From Amblyornis subalaris (lineage: Eukaryota > Chordata > Aves > Passeriformes > Ptilonorhynchidae), in the NCBI GenBank assembly GCA_018881555.1, contig JACAXG010000013.1, positions 12,476,479 through 12,540,478 of the forward strand: a stretch of 64,000 nucleotides of DNA, given 5' to 3'. Below are positions 17,401 through 31,000 of this stretch, in pieces (the first letter of the stretch is position 1; each line of letters starts with the position of its first letter). The notes below the pieces were generated by a model. It was not told the DNA's origin. It saw nothing but the letters and a program-made list of their open reading frames with translations, and made no database searches. A program made the translations under genes and the position numbers.

Positions 17401-20400
17401 GTAATTTGTTTTTTTGTTTAATTGGTTAGCTTATTTAATTGCATTGCAATCTACATTTTGGGTTTAGTTTGCTTTGTCTCCCTGGAATTGTACTGGTGTT
17501 TGTTTATTTCATTAAGTTCTAAGAGTTTGTCTTTGCAGTTGTNTTGGGATCGTCTTGGAGTCCTTGTGATATGGTAAATGCCATTGAAGCAACTATGATT
17601 AAGTAGTATTGTAANTCACATTATAGAAATGCAGCTGTTGTAAGAGATCCTTAGACATTTTCCATCCCTGAATAACAGCAACAGCCCTGAATCATAGCTT
17701 CATATTTCAGCATGCATGACTTTTTTCACACCTACATTATATCTAGATTTGAACCTGTAATTTAGATATTTTTTCTATATTTAGTCCCTATTTCAATGAG
17801 ATTAATTGCAGTTAGCTGTCATCCCCCTTCACTTTCTCTAACAAACAAAAAAATCTCTAATTCAAATGTAGAAAAATATTTAAATACCTACAGCTAATGT
17901 GGAACTGTGCAGCTAAACATGTTATGGTTNAAACCTTTTCTGGTAAATTTAATAAGGCAAATAAACTAAAATGAGACCAAACCAGCCTGTGTTTTAAATA
18001 CCCTGAACTCTGCAGCCTNTGGGTGCAATCCTGCATCTACTGCACTGCTGTTCAGCCAGAGCTAAGCCATTACCAGAGAAGCAATAGTTTTTACAGCATT
18101 CACTGGAAACGGTGTAAAATCTTACCAAAAATATTTGAAGAAATATTTCACTTTTTCTAGAAGCATAAGCGACTTCATGCTGATAGTGCTTCTCTGTTAT
18201 GAATCACAACACATATGTTTGGAAGGAAGTTTCTGATATTTGATGTTTGTCCTTACTGCTGCTTTTTGTGGGCTTGAAGCATCATCTCTGATTCTTCACT
18301 GGTTCTTTTCACTGAGATAGCAGCTGAAACCTCTGAAATAGTTTAGTTTTCCTTTCCTCTGCAGTTTTCATCGTGATGAAGTTATCAAAACATACGAATG
18401 AAGATCTACATGCCTGTCTGTGACAGTAGCTGATTTCAACATCTGTTGGTTTCCATCTGTTGGTAGAAAGTAAAACTTGTTTCTCTGCATGGTCTTGTAT
18501 CGACTTCTCCGCTTATATCTAAAGCAGGAATTTCACAGCTCTGATTCTGTGTTACTCACAGAAGAAGAGCTGGTTTGGTAGGGTTTTTTTTTCCCCCCCT
18601 TTCTTTTCAAAGACATAAAATATGTGGCAAACTGATCAGTCTCATTCTTCTGTGGTAAATCTGAACCAGAGCAAGGTACTTCCATTTCCTTGAATGCATT
18701 GATGCAAATGAAAAAGAGATTGGACTGTGCTGCTCTTTAATGATGTAGTAGATAAGGAGGACCTGACCTGGATTGTCTGCAAATCGTGTTGATGTGCTGT
18801 GTGGAGAACGACAGGCAGTCTTTCCTTTAGCACAGGCAGTGAGAGTTGCAGAGCTTCTGCGGTGATGGAGGAGGAGGAAACGAACAGGCTGCCCAAGAGT
18901 TGAGTCCAGAATGTACTGACAGGACAAAGTCCTCAGGACGTNTGACTCCTGGCACAGCTAGCTGATTTATCAATTGTCAGTGCACTCAAATGTCCTTTTT
19001 TCTCCGTCTCCAATTTGGAGTTTGTTTTATGCCACTTGAAAACCTGTTTTATGTTCAGCTGTGCCTTTTGCAGTGAAATAGTACAGTGGTCTTTTTCTCT
19101 CCCCCTGTAGCACTCCAGTATCTTTAGAGCATGAAGATCTTTGGTGGTGGTTAGTGAGATTGTCTAAAGTCATCATCACAAAGGCATTTATGAGGCTTCA
19201 TTCTTTTCAANCCACCATTAAAATAGTTCTGATGTATTTGATATTTGCTTAGTTGTGATTTTCCTTATTCCTATAAACTGCATTGTTACTGTTATTGAAA
19301 ACATTATAATGGTGAAATACTCAAGCAAAATTTACTTGTACCAAGTGACCACCCTCAAAGGGATCTTTTAAAAAATTGCTGTGCTTGTGGAAATTGGTGC
19401 TGGAGAATGTGGGAAGAGTCGTTTGTATTTCTTGCATAGATTTTTTGTAACAGTTGTTAAGCAAAGCAATTATCTAATGGAAATAGATACTTTGTACAAT
19501 GGTAGAGGAGGGAGCAGCAAGTGTTTTCTTTTTGACAGATAGGCTCGCGCTGAAGGCATGAGAAAAAATACGACCTTTTTGATAAATTTTGGCCAAAGCA
19601 AAAGTTTGCTGAGTGTTCAGAAGAATGTAAATATTCATTGTGCAGTTAATGCTGTCCAGTCACTTCTATAAAAATGCTGCCATTTTTTTTGTAGAACAGC
19701 TTAAGTACTTATCGATTGAGAACTTCTATAACTCCCAAAATGGAGGCATCCCCATATCTCTACAGGTATTTTAAATGAATTGAATTAATCATAGGCTTAA
19801 AAGTCTCCAGTGATCTTCGTTAAGTTTCCTGGGTTTAATTAAAACATCTGTGCAGTTTTAATTTATCGATTCATCCAACTCATATGTCATGTTTTTAACA
19901 CACCCCAGCATGCTCTGCATCATTTTTAACCCGATTTCCACTTAACTAAAGCAATTAAATTCACCCCGGATTAATTAAAGCATCCATACTTTAGTGCTTA
20001 AGTCAGCGTGTGCTGCTTTCCCCAAATGGTTTCTGAATGTCAGAGATTTGACACACCTGATGGGTTTTTTGTCCTTCTGGAAATTCTTCTGTGAGTCTCT
20101 TCCTTGCTTACTAATGTGCAGTTTGGCAGAGCTTGGTAAGGCTGGGCTTGGGCAACTGAAGTAGGGAGAGCAGAGCAGAACTGCTGTGAGAGACATTCCC
20201 TCTTAGTGCTTGACCTGAGCCAGGGCAGGGCAGCACTGCTATTAAACCATTTAAATTAGTTGTGTGTTCCGTAGTCAAAGTAAACAGTTCCATGAAGTAA
20301 CTACTAAACCATCGAATGTCAGTGGCAGTTTTTCATAGTTGTTCATTCTTCTGCTTCTGGGTGAGTTTCTAGAAGATGACTTCCACTTGGAAGAGCACAA

Positions 20401-20931
20401 GGCCGTAGAGAAAGATGTTGTAGACATCTTGCTAATTGTCACTGTTCTTAAGAATGTTTCAGCCTGAGGGAAGTTAGTGAATTCAGTGGTATCTGAAGAG
20501 CTGTCAGACTAGTCAAACACCATTCCTCCTGACCATGCAAATAGCATGTTTGTGAGGCAGAAAGAAGCAGTGAGAGAAAACAGTCTTGGATTCATTCAAT
20601 CTCTCATTCCAGCATTATTTTTTTGGGCCTAACTTTGCTAGTAGTGGGGTAGCTTCTCACAAGGAAAGTTGCATAAAAATAGCATAAACTAGTAAAAGAG
20701 AAACAGCATAAACCATGAAGTGCTCTTAGAAGTTATTTCAGATTTTCATATCCACAAGTGAACTTCAGTAAAAACTAGCAGACTTGCAGACAAGCAGTGA
20801 AATGTGCGGCCAACTGATTTAAATAGGTTTCAACAGAAAATATAAGGAAAGTGTTGTCAAACAAAACCACTATATTTTTAGACTACAACTAAGTAAATTT
20901 ATATGTCTAATTTTTAGAAAGGTATTATGGC

Positions 20932-20999
20932 CAAATACTTGGTGTAACAAGGTATGTGATGATAATTAAGAGCAAATAATTGGTGTAATAAGGTACGTG
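20932..20999. repeat. Two-copy imperfect direct repeat, period 41 bp
   Basis: A 27-nt word (caaatacttggtgtaacaag and 7 more bases) at 20932-20958 recurs at 20973-20999 with only three mismatches. It probably reflects a local duplication. No function is evident. Confidence 0.65.
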
Positions 21000-23900
21000 T
21001 AATAAAATAAGGGAAGTTTCAGTACTGTTTTATTTATAATATTAACATAAAGTCTAGAGCCAACATTTTGAATCAGGTTGACAGCCATTAATTCTTTTAA
21101 TAACTGGACTGATTTTCTAAAATGCAAATGCTTGCAATTCCTTTAGGTGTACTGATTTTGTGGATTTTAAACCATTTAGGTTAAGATTGTTCANGTATAA
21201 ATAGGTATGACTTCATTTTAGGAGTACAGCAACTTGGTTGCAGCTTTTGGAGTGAATCTAAAATTATTCAGGGCTTTGGTAGACAGTTGCAGTAGGATTC
21301 AACTCTAGCATCAGTAAAATGCATCCTCACCATCTCCTTACTTAGTAATCTAATTTCTCCACTGAAGAGGCATTAACATTTGTACTCTAAGTGCTGCATA
21401 TGCATCACCAGCATAAAGACCAAAAAGAGAAAAATGCCAGTACAANGTGACTCATACTTATCAGGTGCTTGGAAGCAGGCGGTTGTATACAACATTTATT
21501 TTGGATCTTTCCTCTATTTCTGCTCCAGTTTGGAGCTGACCTGGAGTGCATTTATAAGCTTCAGATTAGACTGTCAAAAACTGTAATCCATCTTCTTTAT
21601 GTATGGGCAAAATCGTGCATAATCTCTCAGCAGTAGCAGCTTAATCTCTGCTAAAAGGAAGTCCAAGTGTGAGGTTTTACAGAGTCTGAATTAATTATCC
21701 CCTGGTGGAACTGCACCCAGAAGGGTCNCTGGTAGGGCGCAATGCTAAGAAGTTTGACCTACATCTGTCTTCAGTACAATTCCTGGTGGTCAGTGAAAAA
21801 AAAGAACAACTTTATTTTAATTGTGCAAGTGTATAGTTCACTTCTTTCTATAACTAGGAACTTGTGCAATCAGCTCAGGGAATTTTCGTGACTGAAATTC
21901 ACTTCTCCTAAACAGGAGCACCTACAGATAAAAATAATCTGTATTTCTCTTAGGTCTGGCAAAGTTCTGTACAGTTCAACAAGGGCTGAACATATCTCAC
22001 ATAGGACTATAAATAGTGTCTCTTCAGAATGTTTTTTTTCTGAATGTGTTTGTTTGTATAGAGGTTATATTAGGGAAGTAAAGCTGTAATGGCTGAGAAT
22101 TCCAAAATTCCATTTCACCCAGGATTACAGCTATGATGGTGGCATACAGCAGATAGTGGAGGAAGAGTAAAAATTTTATTTGTCTTNGTTGCTTCTACAG
22201 TAAATTCTTCTGGTTCCAGAGATAATGTGTGTTAGGACTTCCTACAACAGATGATGTCTCTTTGTATTCAGTAGCCTTTGTAGATTTTCATTCCATGAAT
22301 TTGTCTAATTCTGTGATCAATCACAGAATGTTCTCCCAGGAGTTTTAACTTGTCACTTGATCTTGTTGAAATTGTTTGATGGAACAGTCGGCAGTACTCA
22401 GGCACTGTAGATGGTTTCCAAGTGCTCGGTTACTTCAGTCCTAAACTCACACTTGAACACTCAGTCCTAATTTTCTGTACTGTTTACACTGTGAACAGAC
22501 AGTCGAGCTCATCTTTTTTGCATACCAGCTTGTGGTGAGAAGAATGTGGTTTATGTGCAAGGTTGGGNCTTGCAAGCATTATGGATACAACCCTTACTCA
22601 AACACCACCCCTTGGTGTAGTTTTGTCATGGACATCTCACCACAAAATNCTGTGGTATGTGCATTAAAAAACTAGATGGCACAAAGAATTATGTTCTTCT
22701 TCCGCCAGGTTCGAAAATTTTGACTGTAAAACTGAGCTGCTTGCAAAATAAGAGTGATATAAGGGCATTGCTTGTGACCTGGTCCAGGACAGGGAAGCAT
22801 TGTAGATGCAAGTTAACATTGAAGAGAAGTATACCAATTTGTCTGTTTTATGAGGAGGAACTGAAACAAGTCAGCAGTAGAGAACTGACAGCCTAGATCC
22901 TAGTGGTACAGGACTCTCTCTGCACCAGGGTAATGTTTGCTCTACAGCAAGAGAAACCAAGCCAGAACTCTGCCTTCACATCCTGTTTGGAGCTTCAAGT
23001 AGCAGGGGAAGGCCTCTCAACCCAGCAGCTGTGTAACTAATCCAAGTCCTTCAACAGCCTCCAAGAGTTTGTCTCCTCAGATATCCTTTGCTGGTTTCTT
23101 GCCATGCTCTAGAAGAACTCCTCTGGTGAGTATGTGTGTGTGAGCACTGGAAAGGGCGTGAAAGGAGTGTGTGCACAGGCTGCAGCTGGGATACCTGTGG
23201 GTTGTCACTGGACAAAAGGGTGGCTTTTGATGCCAGATCATTTNAGCATTTTACCTTGCCATCTGCTCTCCTCATCCATGTGTAGCAGGCTGTTACCCAA
23301 TCACCTTTCCTCATTCATCAGGGAATATGAACATTACTCCAAAATAACCTTTAGAGAGAGAATTTTTAGGGGGATGTTTGACTTGTCTTTCCTGCTCAAT
23401 TGATGTTCTCAAATGTATGCAGCCTACAGGACTCAGAGGTCTGTAGTGTCTGTTCATCAGCTGAGATCTTAGTCTGATTTTGAGGGCAGAATCCCATCAC
23501 CAAAGCCACATTTAGGGTTAATAGTTGTGCTTATCCAGACTTCACTCAGGATCTATACCCTTGTGCCTAAGTGGCTTGAGTGTTGCCATAACTACTCCTG
23601 TAGACCTCTNTCCACTCTTTGACAGTGCTAGTGCAAGATATGCAATCGATCTCTCCACAGAAATGTGGTGGAACTTGGTTGTTCCATTACGTAAATCACC
23701 TTCCTTCACATTGCTTCAACAGACTTTGAGCAACCAGTTCTGTCCTGGGGGCCATCCACTTCACGTGGGGAAACATAAGCAGTCCCAGATAACAAGAACT
23801 CCAGAAGATTCTTGAGGAGTTTGCACATCAATCGGAGCTGCCAGGATGTTAAATGAGAGTGGACTGGTTTGGGTCTCATCCTGCAGCAATATGGTCTAGC

Positions 23901-26900
23901 AAATAGGCACAGCAGGACTCTTTTTAGGCTATCTGCTCCTGTTTTCTATGGAAAACCAGCTTGATTCTTTCTCTTCCTCATGCAGGACAGGCTATAAACC
24001 CATAGCAAAAACATTNGTGAAGAACTATTTATTACAGCAGGGACAAGCCAGCTTCTTATAACCCACACCTTCTTGCATTCTTGCTTACATGTTTCTCCTG
24101 CAATCTTAGTGACATGGTGGTCTTGGAAATGCTAAAATCTGACCCAGAATCTCTGTCGTTTTTCTTATTCTCAAAGCAATATTCCTGTTACATAGTTTGT
24201 AGAATAACCCCAGCAGAGGGTCGTGGATTAAACTGTGGCTTTAAGTTGCAAGTATCTTAATCTTAACTGTATTCACTTCATCCCTAAGGTTAAATGAGAG
24301 ATTCTCTTGTTTGTCCAAAGTCAGTTCTGGTGTCACTGGCATCGTGACTGCCCTGGCAAACCCCTGAAGGCAGATTGCTGTTCAACTTACAGACAAGCTT
24401 CACAAGCACTGAATACATTTGTGAACCATAGCAAGACCTCTGACCTGATAGAAGCAGGAAGAGAGCAATGAAAAGCTGTGACATAGCTTTCAGCTTTTCT
24501 TAAATTCCTGATACACCACAGCAGAGTCAGGGAGCACTAAAAAACTGCTGTGGGAGCTCTTTAGCCCAAGACTCAGCACCATCCAGTAACCTTTCCTCTG
24601 CCATGCCAGGCTCTGCTATCCCAGAAACTGAACCCTGCAAATCCAGATGGAAAGTAGGAGCTAGGAATGGCTTTCCCATAGACAAGTTCCAAATAGCAGA
24701 TGTACATCTCCTTTAGCTGGGCTGCAGTTGCCCATTGCTTAATGAGACTTAGGGGCAAAGCAAGCAGAGAAGTGATGTTGCAGCAGGTGTCTGGCACAGA
24801 TTTACAGCTCTAGACCACTCTAGCTATGTCTAAAGTGGTCACAGTTAAGTGGCTTGGGGTTTTTTTGTTGTTTAGGGGTGTTTTTATTTATTTATTTTAA
24901 CAATGGCTTTACTTCTGCTCAGTACCTCATGCAAGGGAGTGTGCTGTTTAATTAGAGTTATTGTCTTTATTTGAGTTTTCACTCCAGAGGACAGGTTTGC
25001 AGAACAGAAGTCCCTTCAGGAGTTGAGTGACATGTTGACCTGTAAAACAACAAAACAAAAAGAGCTATTCCTCACTTGTTAGCCACCTTGTGAGTCAGCT
25101 CTAAGTATTTGTCTTTATAACTACTTGAACAAATACGGTTTGTCCAAAAAAACTGTCTACTGCCTATGGATTCATTTAGCCTTCCTGGAACTGTTCCTTC
25201 CATGCAGCTTTCTCACAGCATGGTGAGGAGTTTGGTGGGCAGAAACAAGTGTGTCCCAGTGCAGATGGAGAATCCACATGAGGAACCACCAATAATGACA
25301 ACTCTGAGTCTCTGCAGTGCCTTGGAACCTTGTAGAGAATTTGCATCCAACAATGTAATTTCTCTCTGTGATGGACTAGACTGAAGGGACTTCAGGCTTA
25401 ACCACCACATACAGGAGCTGAGAGGCGCCTTGTACCTAGAGAGGATATTTTTGTGTTAAAGTGAGGTCCAAATAATGGGCCAGTGTCTGTACAATGTGTC
25501 AGGGTGTGCAAGAGGACACCAAGAAAATTGCCACTTATGATTACTGCAGGTCTTCAGGACAGGCTGCCTTCTGATCACTTGCCCAACATCCTCTACACTG
25601 TGGCAAATAAAGAGAGCAGGACAGAAATCGTTACCTTTCTTACGCTGATTGAAGAAAATTTATCAATGTCAGCCCAAACAAGCCTTTAAATTGCAGTGAC
25701 ATGCACAGCCATGGACAAAGGAATTGTGCTCCTGGGTCTTCATAGCTGAAAAGTGGAGGTGGTGCCAGGTAGATCTGGTTTTTTTCTGGCTCACCTGGTG
25801 ANCTGCAGGAGCAGTAGTTCCACACCTGGGCAGGGAAAGGCCGTGCTGGGGACTGAGCCAGATCCCACGGTGTAACACGTGCAGGGAAGAGGAACAGTCA
25901 CACAGCACTCAAGTTGCCACTAGTTCAGTGTGTGGTACATCATGGAAAGGTGTTTGATGAGGTGCAAACAGATATGAAATTGGCTGTCCTAGAGTGCAGT
26001 GAGGGGATAATTTGTCTGTGTGGCATTTCAGTACAGCTGGTTCAGTCAACATAGTTCTGAACCAATTGCTAAAAGCAAAACCAGTAGAACTTTAGCATAA
26101 ACTTCTTCACTGAACTCAGTAAAGTGCTTGTGAACATATACCACATCTGAAATGAAAATGTTGCCGCTAGAAATTATATTTTATTCAAATTTTTCATTTT
26201 TGCAGTGGATAAGAAAGCAACTGAGCAAAACTCATAGTAAGAGAGAACACCAGGAATGTGGTAGGATTAAGTCCTATTGCTACCAAATGATGGATAATAC
26301 AACTGTAAGACATAGGAGAGTAGTGAAAAACCCCGAACTTCACCATGCTGAGTTTGATATTGTCCTACTGTAGAAGAAAAATAGGCTGAAAAAGATTATA
26401 CATGTGACATGTGGCCCATCAATCTGTAGTCTTAATGGAAATAATTGTCAGCACTCTAAATTTTAGCTAACATTTCAGGTTAGAAATCTGAATTTTTTTT
26501 TTTNTGATCAATTTTTTCCCATATCAAATAAGAAAATTCATTAAAAAATCTATCCTGAAATGTGTTTTTGCAGCAGATCAATGGGACAGCTAAGATTAAT
26601 AAGGGTTGCAGGACTGAACAATGGAGAAGTTGGATAACTGGACCATTGCACATCTCTTTGTAGGAAATCAATTACTTGGGTTCTTCTTGATCATTCAGGT
26701 TAAAGGGATAATAGGAGCCAAGAAGACATTAGAACCTTTTAATGATTAATAGTAGCTTTTGAGTATATTTTTGGCACTGTAAAACTAGGTGTTCACTTCT
26801 AATTACTTTGAAGGCGGGAAAAGACAGGGAAATACTTTTCTGTCTTTACCAAACTGCCTCAGAGAGAAGAGCACAAAAGTGCTTCAAGCTTTTCTCAAAC

Positions 26901-27854
26901 CACTTCATTACTCTCATTTTCTGTTATTCCTCTGTTATTTTTTCCATTTCTCTGGCTAGTGACCACACGTCCAGTCTTTGACAGGCATGGGAGTTCACAG
27001 ACTGCCACGTTCCCAAGGGAGACATGAGCACACAGGAGTGTGAATGTGACTTAGTGAAACATTTACAGGCAACTGGGTTTTAATAAACCACTTGTTTCTT
27101 TCCAGTGCTCTGCATATGTACAACATCTGATTCCTGGCACCCAAGACCTACTGACTACCTTTATTATTCATAGGCTTCACTTCATTTGCATAAATGAATA
27201 TTTTCTCAGAATGTGTCTTACACCCTGAATAATACAGTGTTGAGAGATAAGGGTTAATGGTGCTTTCTTGCCAATACACACAGGGTAAAAGCTGTCACTC
27301 TGGGATTCAGGGAAACAAGGGCCAGCAGGGATAGTGATGGCAAGGTGCATTTGTAGTAGCTGAAAGCTTGTGTCATTCCTGTGTTCAAGGTTCTTACACT
27401 GAAAATCAAAGGGTTTAAAAAAGTTTGGGGACATTACATTAAAGTGTTGTGGATGAAGAAAGATGCTATATAATAAGATGTTGTGGGGAATGAATGTTTT
27501 GTGTTCTATCTGTGAAAATTGGATGTTACCTAGAGAAACAAAGCAGAGTCATGTCAGACTCAAATCTGTTCACATCACCTCACTAGATTTCCCAAACATT
27601 ATCAGTAGTCTACAACGAAGAGGAGTTGTATTCTCAGAATGCCCAACACATATGTGCTTTATTAAGCAGCAATCAAATTATTTCTTTGGGAAATGAAGAA
27701 CTGAACTACTACAAATTATCTCAGATTTTTTTTTTTTTCCATAAATGAATGTATTTGAGTATATGTGTAAGTATTTGGCAGTGGATTTTTAGTGCACTTT
27801 TACATGACTCCATGCATGACCCTGTGTGCTGTTTTTCTTTCATTCAATTTTCAG

Positions 27855-28049
27855 CTGCCTGCCCGGTTCTGTGCAGTGGCAATGGTCAATACTCCAAAGG
27901 CACCTGCTTATGCTACAGTGGCTGGAAAGGTCCAGAATGTGATGTACCCATCAGCCAGTGTATTGATCCCTCATGTGGAGGTCATGGTTCCTGCATCGAA
28001 GGGAACTGTGTCTGTTCTGTGGGCTATAAAGGAGAAAACTGTGAGGAAG
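27855..28049 (+). CDS. TENM2: TENM2 exon: EGF-like repeats 2 and 3
   Basis: A 195-nt phase 1-1 exon encoding 65 residues from AACPVLC to NCEE. EGF2 has only five cysteines: in [10 protein letters not shown] the third cysteine is replaced by Tyr (codon 27890-27892). The unpaired cysteine partner forms the inter-chain disulfide of the teneurin dimer, a family hallmark. EGF3 ([13 protein letters not shown] onward) has all six cysteines. The acceptor is tcaattttcag and the donor is GAGGAAG|gtagga. The next exon completes the codon to give EEVDC. The reading frame continues open on both sides as intron, which is not coding. Confidence 0.95.
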
Positions 28050-31000
28050 GTAGGATATTTATTTTCTGTGTTGTGAGTTTGTTTTCTGGGTTTTGGAGTT
28101 GTTTAATGGGTAGGAAAAAAGGAAAATAGAATGAAAATCTAAGCATAAAATTACTGTAGCAGATTATTGTAAAAGAGGGTAAAAATGTCTTCCATCACAA
28201 TTTTACTGATCTGTCAGGGTTCAGACAAAACTTCAGGCCTCCTGTATACATTGTTTTGCAGTATTAAGAGTGTGTGCCACAAGTAAACCTGAGTAATCCC
28301 TTTGTTGAAGAGCAAAGAAAAATCTTTTCTTATGGATTATGTTTACAGAACAATTTAGATGTGAAATGTAGAGGAAAAAGGAGCAGTGGTAGACAAAATT
28401 GTGTAGCTTCAGCTTCACACGAAGCACATATCAATCACTATTAAGACAGAAGCTGATGAAAAAGATTGCAAAGACTTGAATACTCATGTTACTTACAGAC
28501 TTAATGTGGGGCAAATTACTGCTGTTGGCTGCAATCATGCAGGATTAAGGAAAGGTAGATAGGACACATGGATGATAACTGTCCTTTAAATGCAGAAAAG
28601 CTTTTCAGGTTGAAAGTGTCCCATTCCTTGAGTATGTAGAATGAGCAAATTTTAAAAAATAACCCATGCAAAATGTGGTCATAGATTAAGCTCAACACTG
28701 GTTGTATTCACAGAGTTTTCTGTTAGAATGCACAACATAAATTGGGCTGCTTTTCTTTTTAAAATATATTAGTGTGCTCCAGAGTTTATTAATCCTCCAG
28801 AAGGAGAAGCATGGGATGGGATGTCATGCATTTAGGGCTAAGGAGTCTCTCTGGATTATTCTGAATGGGTTGCAGAGCTGTATTGATACTACGTGTATTG
28901 ATTTTTATCTTACCCTATAGTAAACAGCTTTCTCCCATCAGAAAACAAAGGGAAGAATACTATGGATATCCAAACCACTAAGGATTTTATTCTTGCGATT
29001 GCAGTCATCATCTTTAGGACAAGATGTTGCATTAGTCTGAGTGAACTTGTAGTAAAAGGAAAAAAAAACCAAACCAAGGATCCTCACTGGTGGGACTGCA
29101 ATTTTTTGTTCGGTTAATTCCTGTCATCTCCTTCCACTAAATCTTCTCAACACTGATTATTAGAGCTTTAACCCAGAATTCAGTTGGAGTTAAGAGTTTT
29201 TGCATTGTTTTTAGTGGGTTACATTTTAAACCATACCCAGAAAATGCTGTAATGTCCTTTTTTTTCCTCGTTAGAATTGATAGTTCTCAGTTCACCCTGA
29301 GTATATGACTGTGGGAAATATTCAAAAATTATCTGAAATGCCTTGCATTAACTATCATTCTCATCAAAATCAAAGATGGAAAAGACTGTCTTTAACATCC
29401 TCTGCAGCATCCAATCTATTCTCCAGGAATGCAAAACCTCTCTGGTACTAACTGCAATTGTTTGCTTGGTCTCATTGAGCTTTATACATTTCCTCATGTT
29501 TTGTGCTGTTGTATAAATGCTTATGTTATTAGCAAGATTATGGTAGATAGCCTAAAATGATCTTTCTTTCGTTTATTTCTGGAAATTTTACCTTGCAAGC
29601 GGTTCCTCCATTACTTTGATTGTAATTTCCAGCTACTTGCATGGAATTCTCTCTCTGGTTTCGGTCCTCTGGAATGGCTGTGGTATATCTGGGCCAGACA
29701 CCTTGGATCCCCTAGACTGCTGTGAGAGAAATAGCTCCTGTAGTGCTTAATCCATCTTATCCTAAGGTGAATGTTTGGAATGGTGGAACAAACACATTGG
29801 CAGCTCCAGAGAAGTTTATAGAACAAGCTGGTGCAGACCTTTTTGCAAAGGTGTTGTGTTAACTCCAGACAAAATTGGGAACACAACAAAACACTGTCAG
29901 TCAACAAAGCTTTTTGGGAGGTGAATTGCTATGTGAGATGAAAGGATATACATTATTTAATCAACACTGTGCTTGGAAGGATATGGTTTTTTCTTAAAAA
30001 GATAAATGGATTACAAAGGCAGGAGGTATTGATTGCAGACTTTCAAGGGGCCAATAACATGACAAGAAAGGTTAAAATAACCTTCTGCATATATAATTGG
30101 GCAATAAATAAGTCAATAAATTAATTTGAAAATAAATAAAAAGCAAACATCATGTTTCTGCTCTAAAATTCCATTTCTTTTGTACGTATTTCTTACATTA
30201 ATTCAAGTGCTATGGGAGAACGGGTATACGATGAAGTGGTGTTTCTCTAATTAATCATCTAGTCTTAGTTAAAGTTTTTGCATGAATTGAAATTTTACCC
30301 TTTTAATGGTAGAATGATGCAAATAATATTTCTGTATTTATATATAATATATGAAATCTCCTCTATTGATTTGAACTTCCAAAAGGAATGGTGAAGGTTG
30401 ATTCATTTGCCGTTTTCCAACTAGGATATTGAATTAGGATAAGTGGGTCAGCATTTTTTTTTTCTTCCCAATAGCTTTTTATTTCTGATATTCATCATGG
30501 TCATATTGTTCAAACAATTTACCTGAAATGAAAGTGACACCAAAATCAATATTTGTGATGCACAATTTTTGCAGCATAAACAGTGTTGTTCTATTAACAA
30601 ATTTGCACAGAAGATGAAGTGGGGTATTTCTCGGGCTTCATTCAGTCTGCTTTGGGGGGAGACAAGTGAAATTGCCAAATCAGGTTAAGTTAAGGGTGGT
30701 TTTCTTGTCACTTTCCCGCTCGACTCATTTTTCAATGACATTTAACTTCATAAGTGTAATTCATGGCTCTTTGGGGACTTCATGGTACATATTGTTCGGA
30801 AAACTCCTTGACCTCCTTTTTTGTCCTTAAGGATATAAATTGCTTTCAGTACCTTTTTTGTCAAGTCTACAGAGGGCCCAATNCTAAATGAGCTCTAATG
30901 ATCTGAGCTGCCAGAGGGCTGTGGGTTCCAAGCCTCACGTACTTGCTAAGGCACGTTCTCCTTTGTTTAAACACCAAAGACTGTCCATTTATAAATCCTT

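Larger units (their letters stand above)
13059..27854 (+). other. TENM2: TENM2 intron, second part (candidate microexon to EGF2-EGF3 exon)
   Basis: A long intronic stretch without any recognised exon. It contains a poly(A)-tailed insertion with flanking direct repeats (14269-14410), a near-perfect 22-bp palindrome (22308-22329), a two-copy 41-bp-period repeat (20932-20999) and a homeodomain-motif-rich block (about 19690-20000) that could be a conserved non-coding element. The stretch from about 22.6 to 26.0 kb is slightly less AT-rich, with several short open frames on both strands, but I could not assign it to a transposon family. The intron ends with a T-rich tract and tcaattttcag. Confidence 0.75.

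Noticed and set aside
22560..26000. Stretch of less AT-rich intron with several 60-100 codon frames, suspected as an old transposon
   Set aside because: I could find no terminal repeats, reverse transcriptase or transposase motifs, so I do not annotate it as an element.
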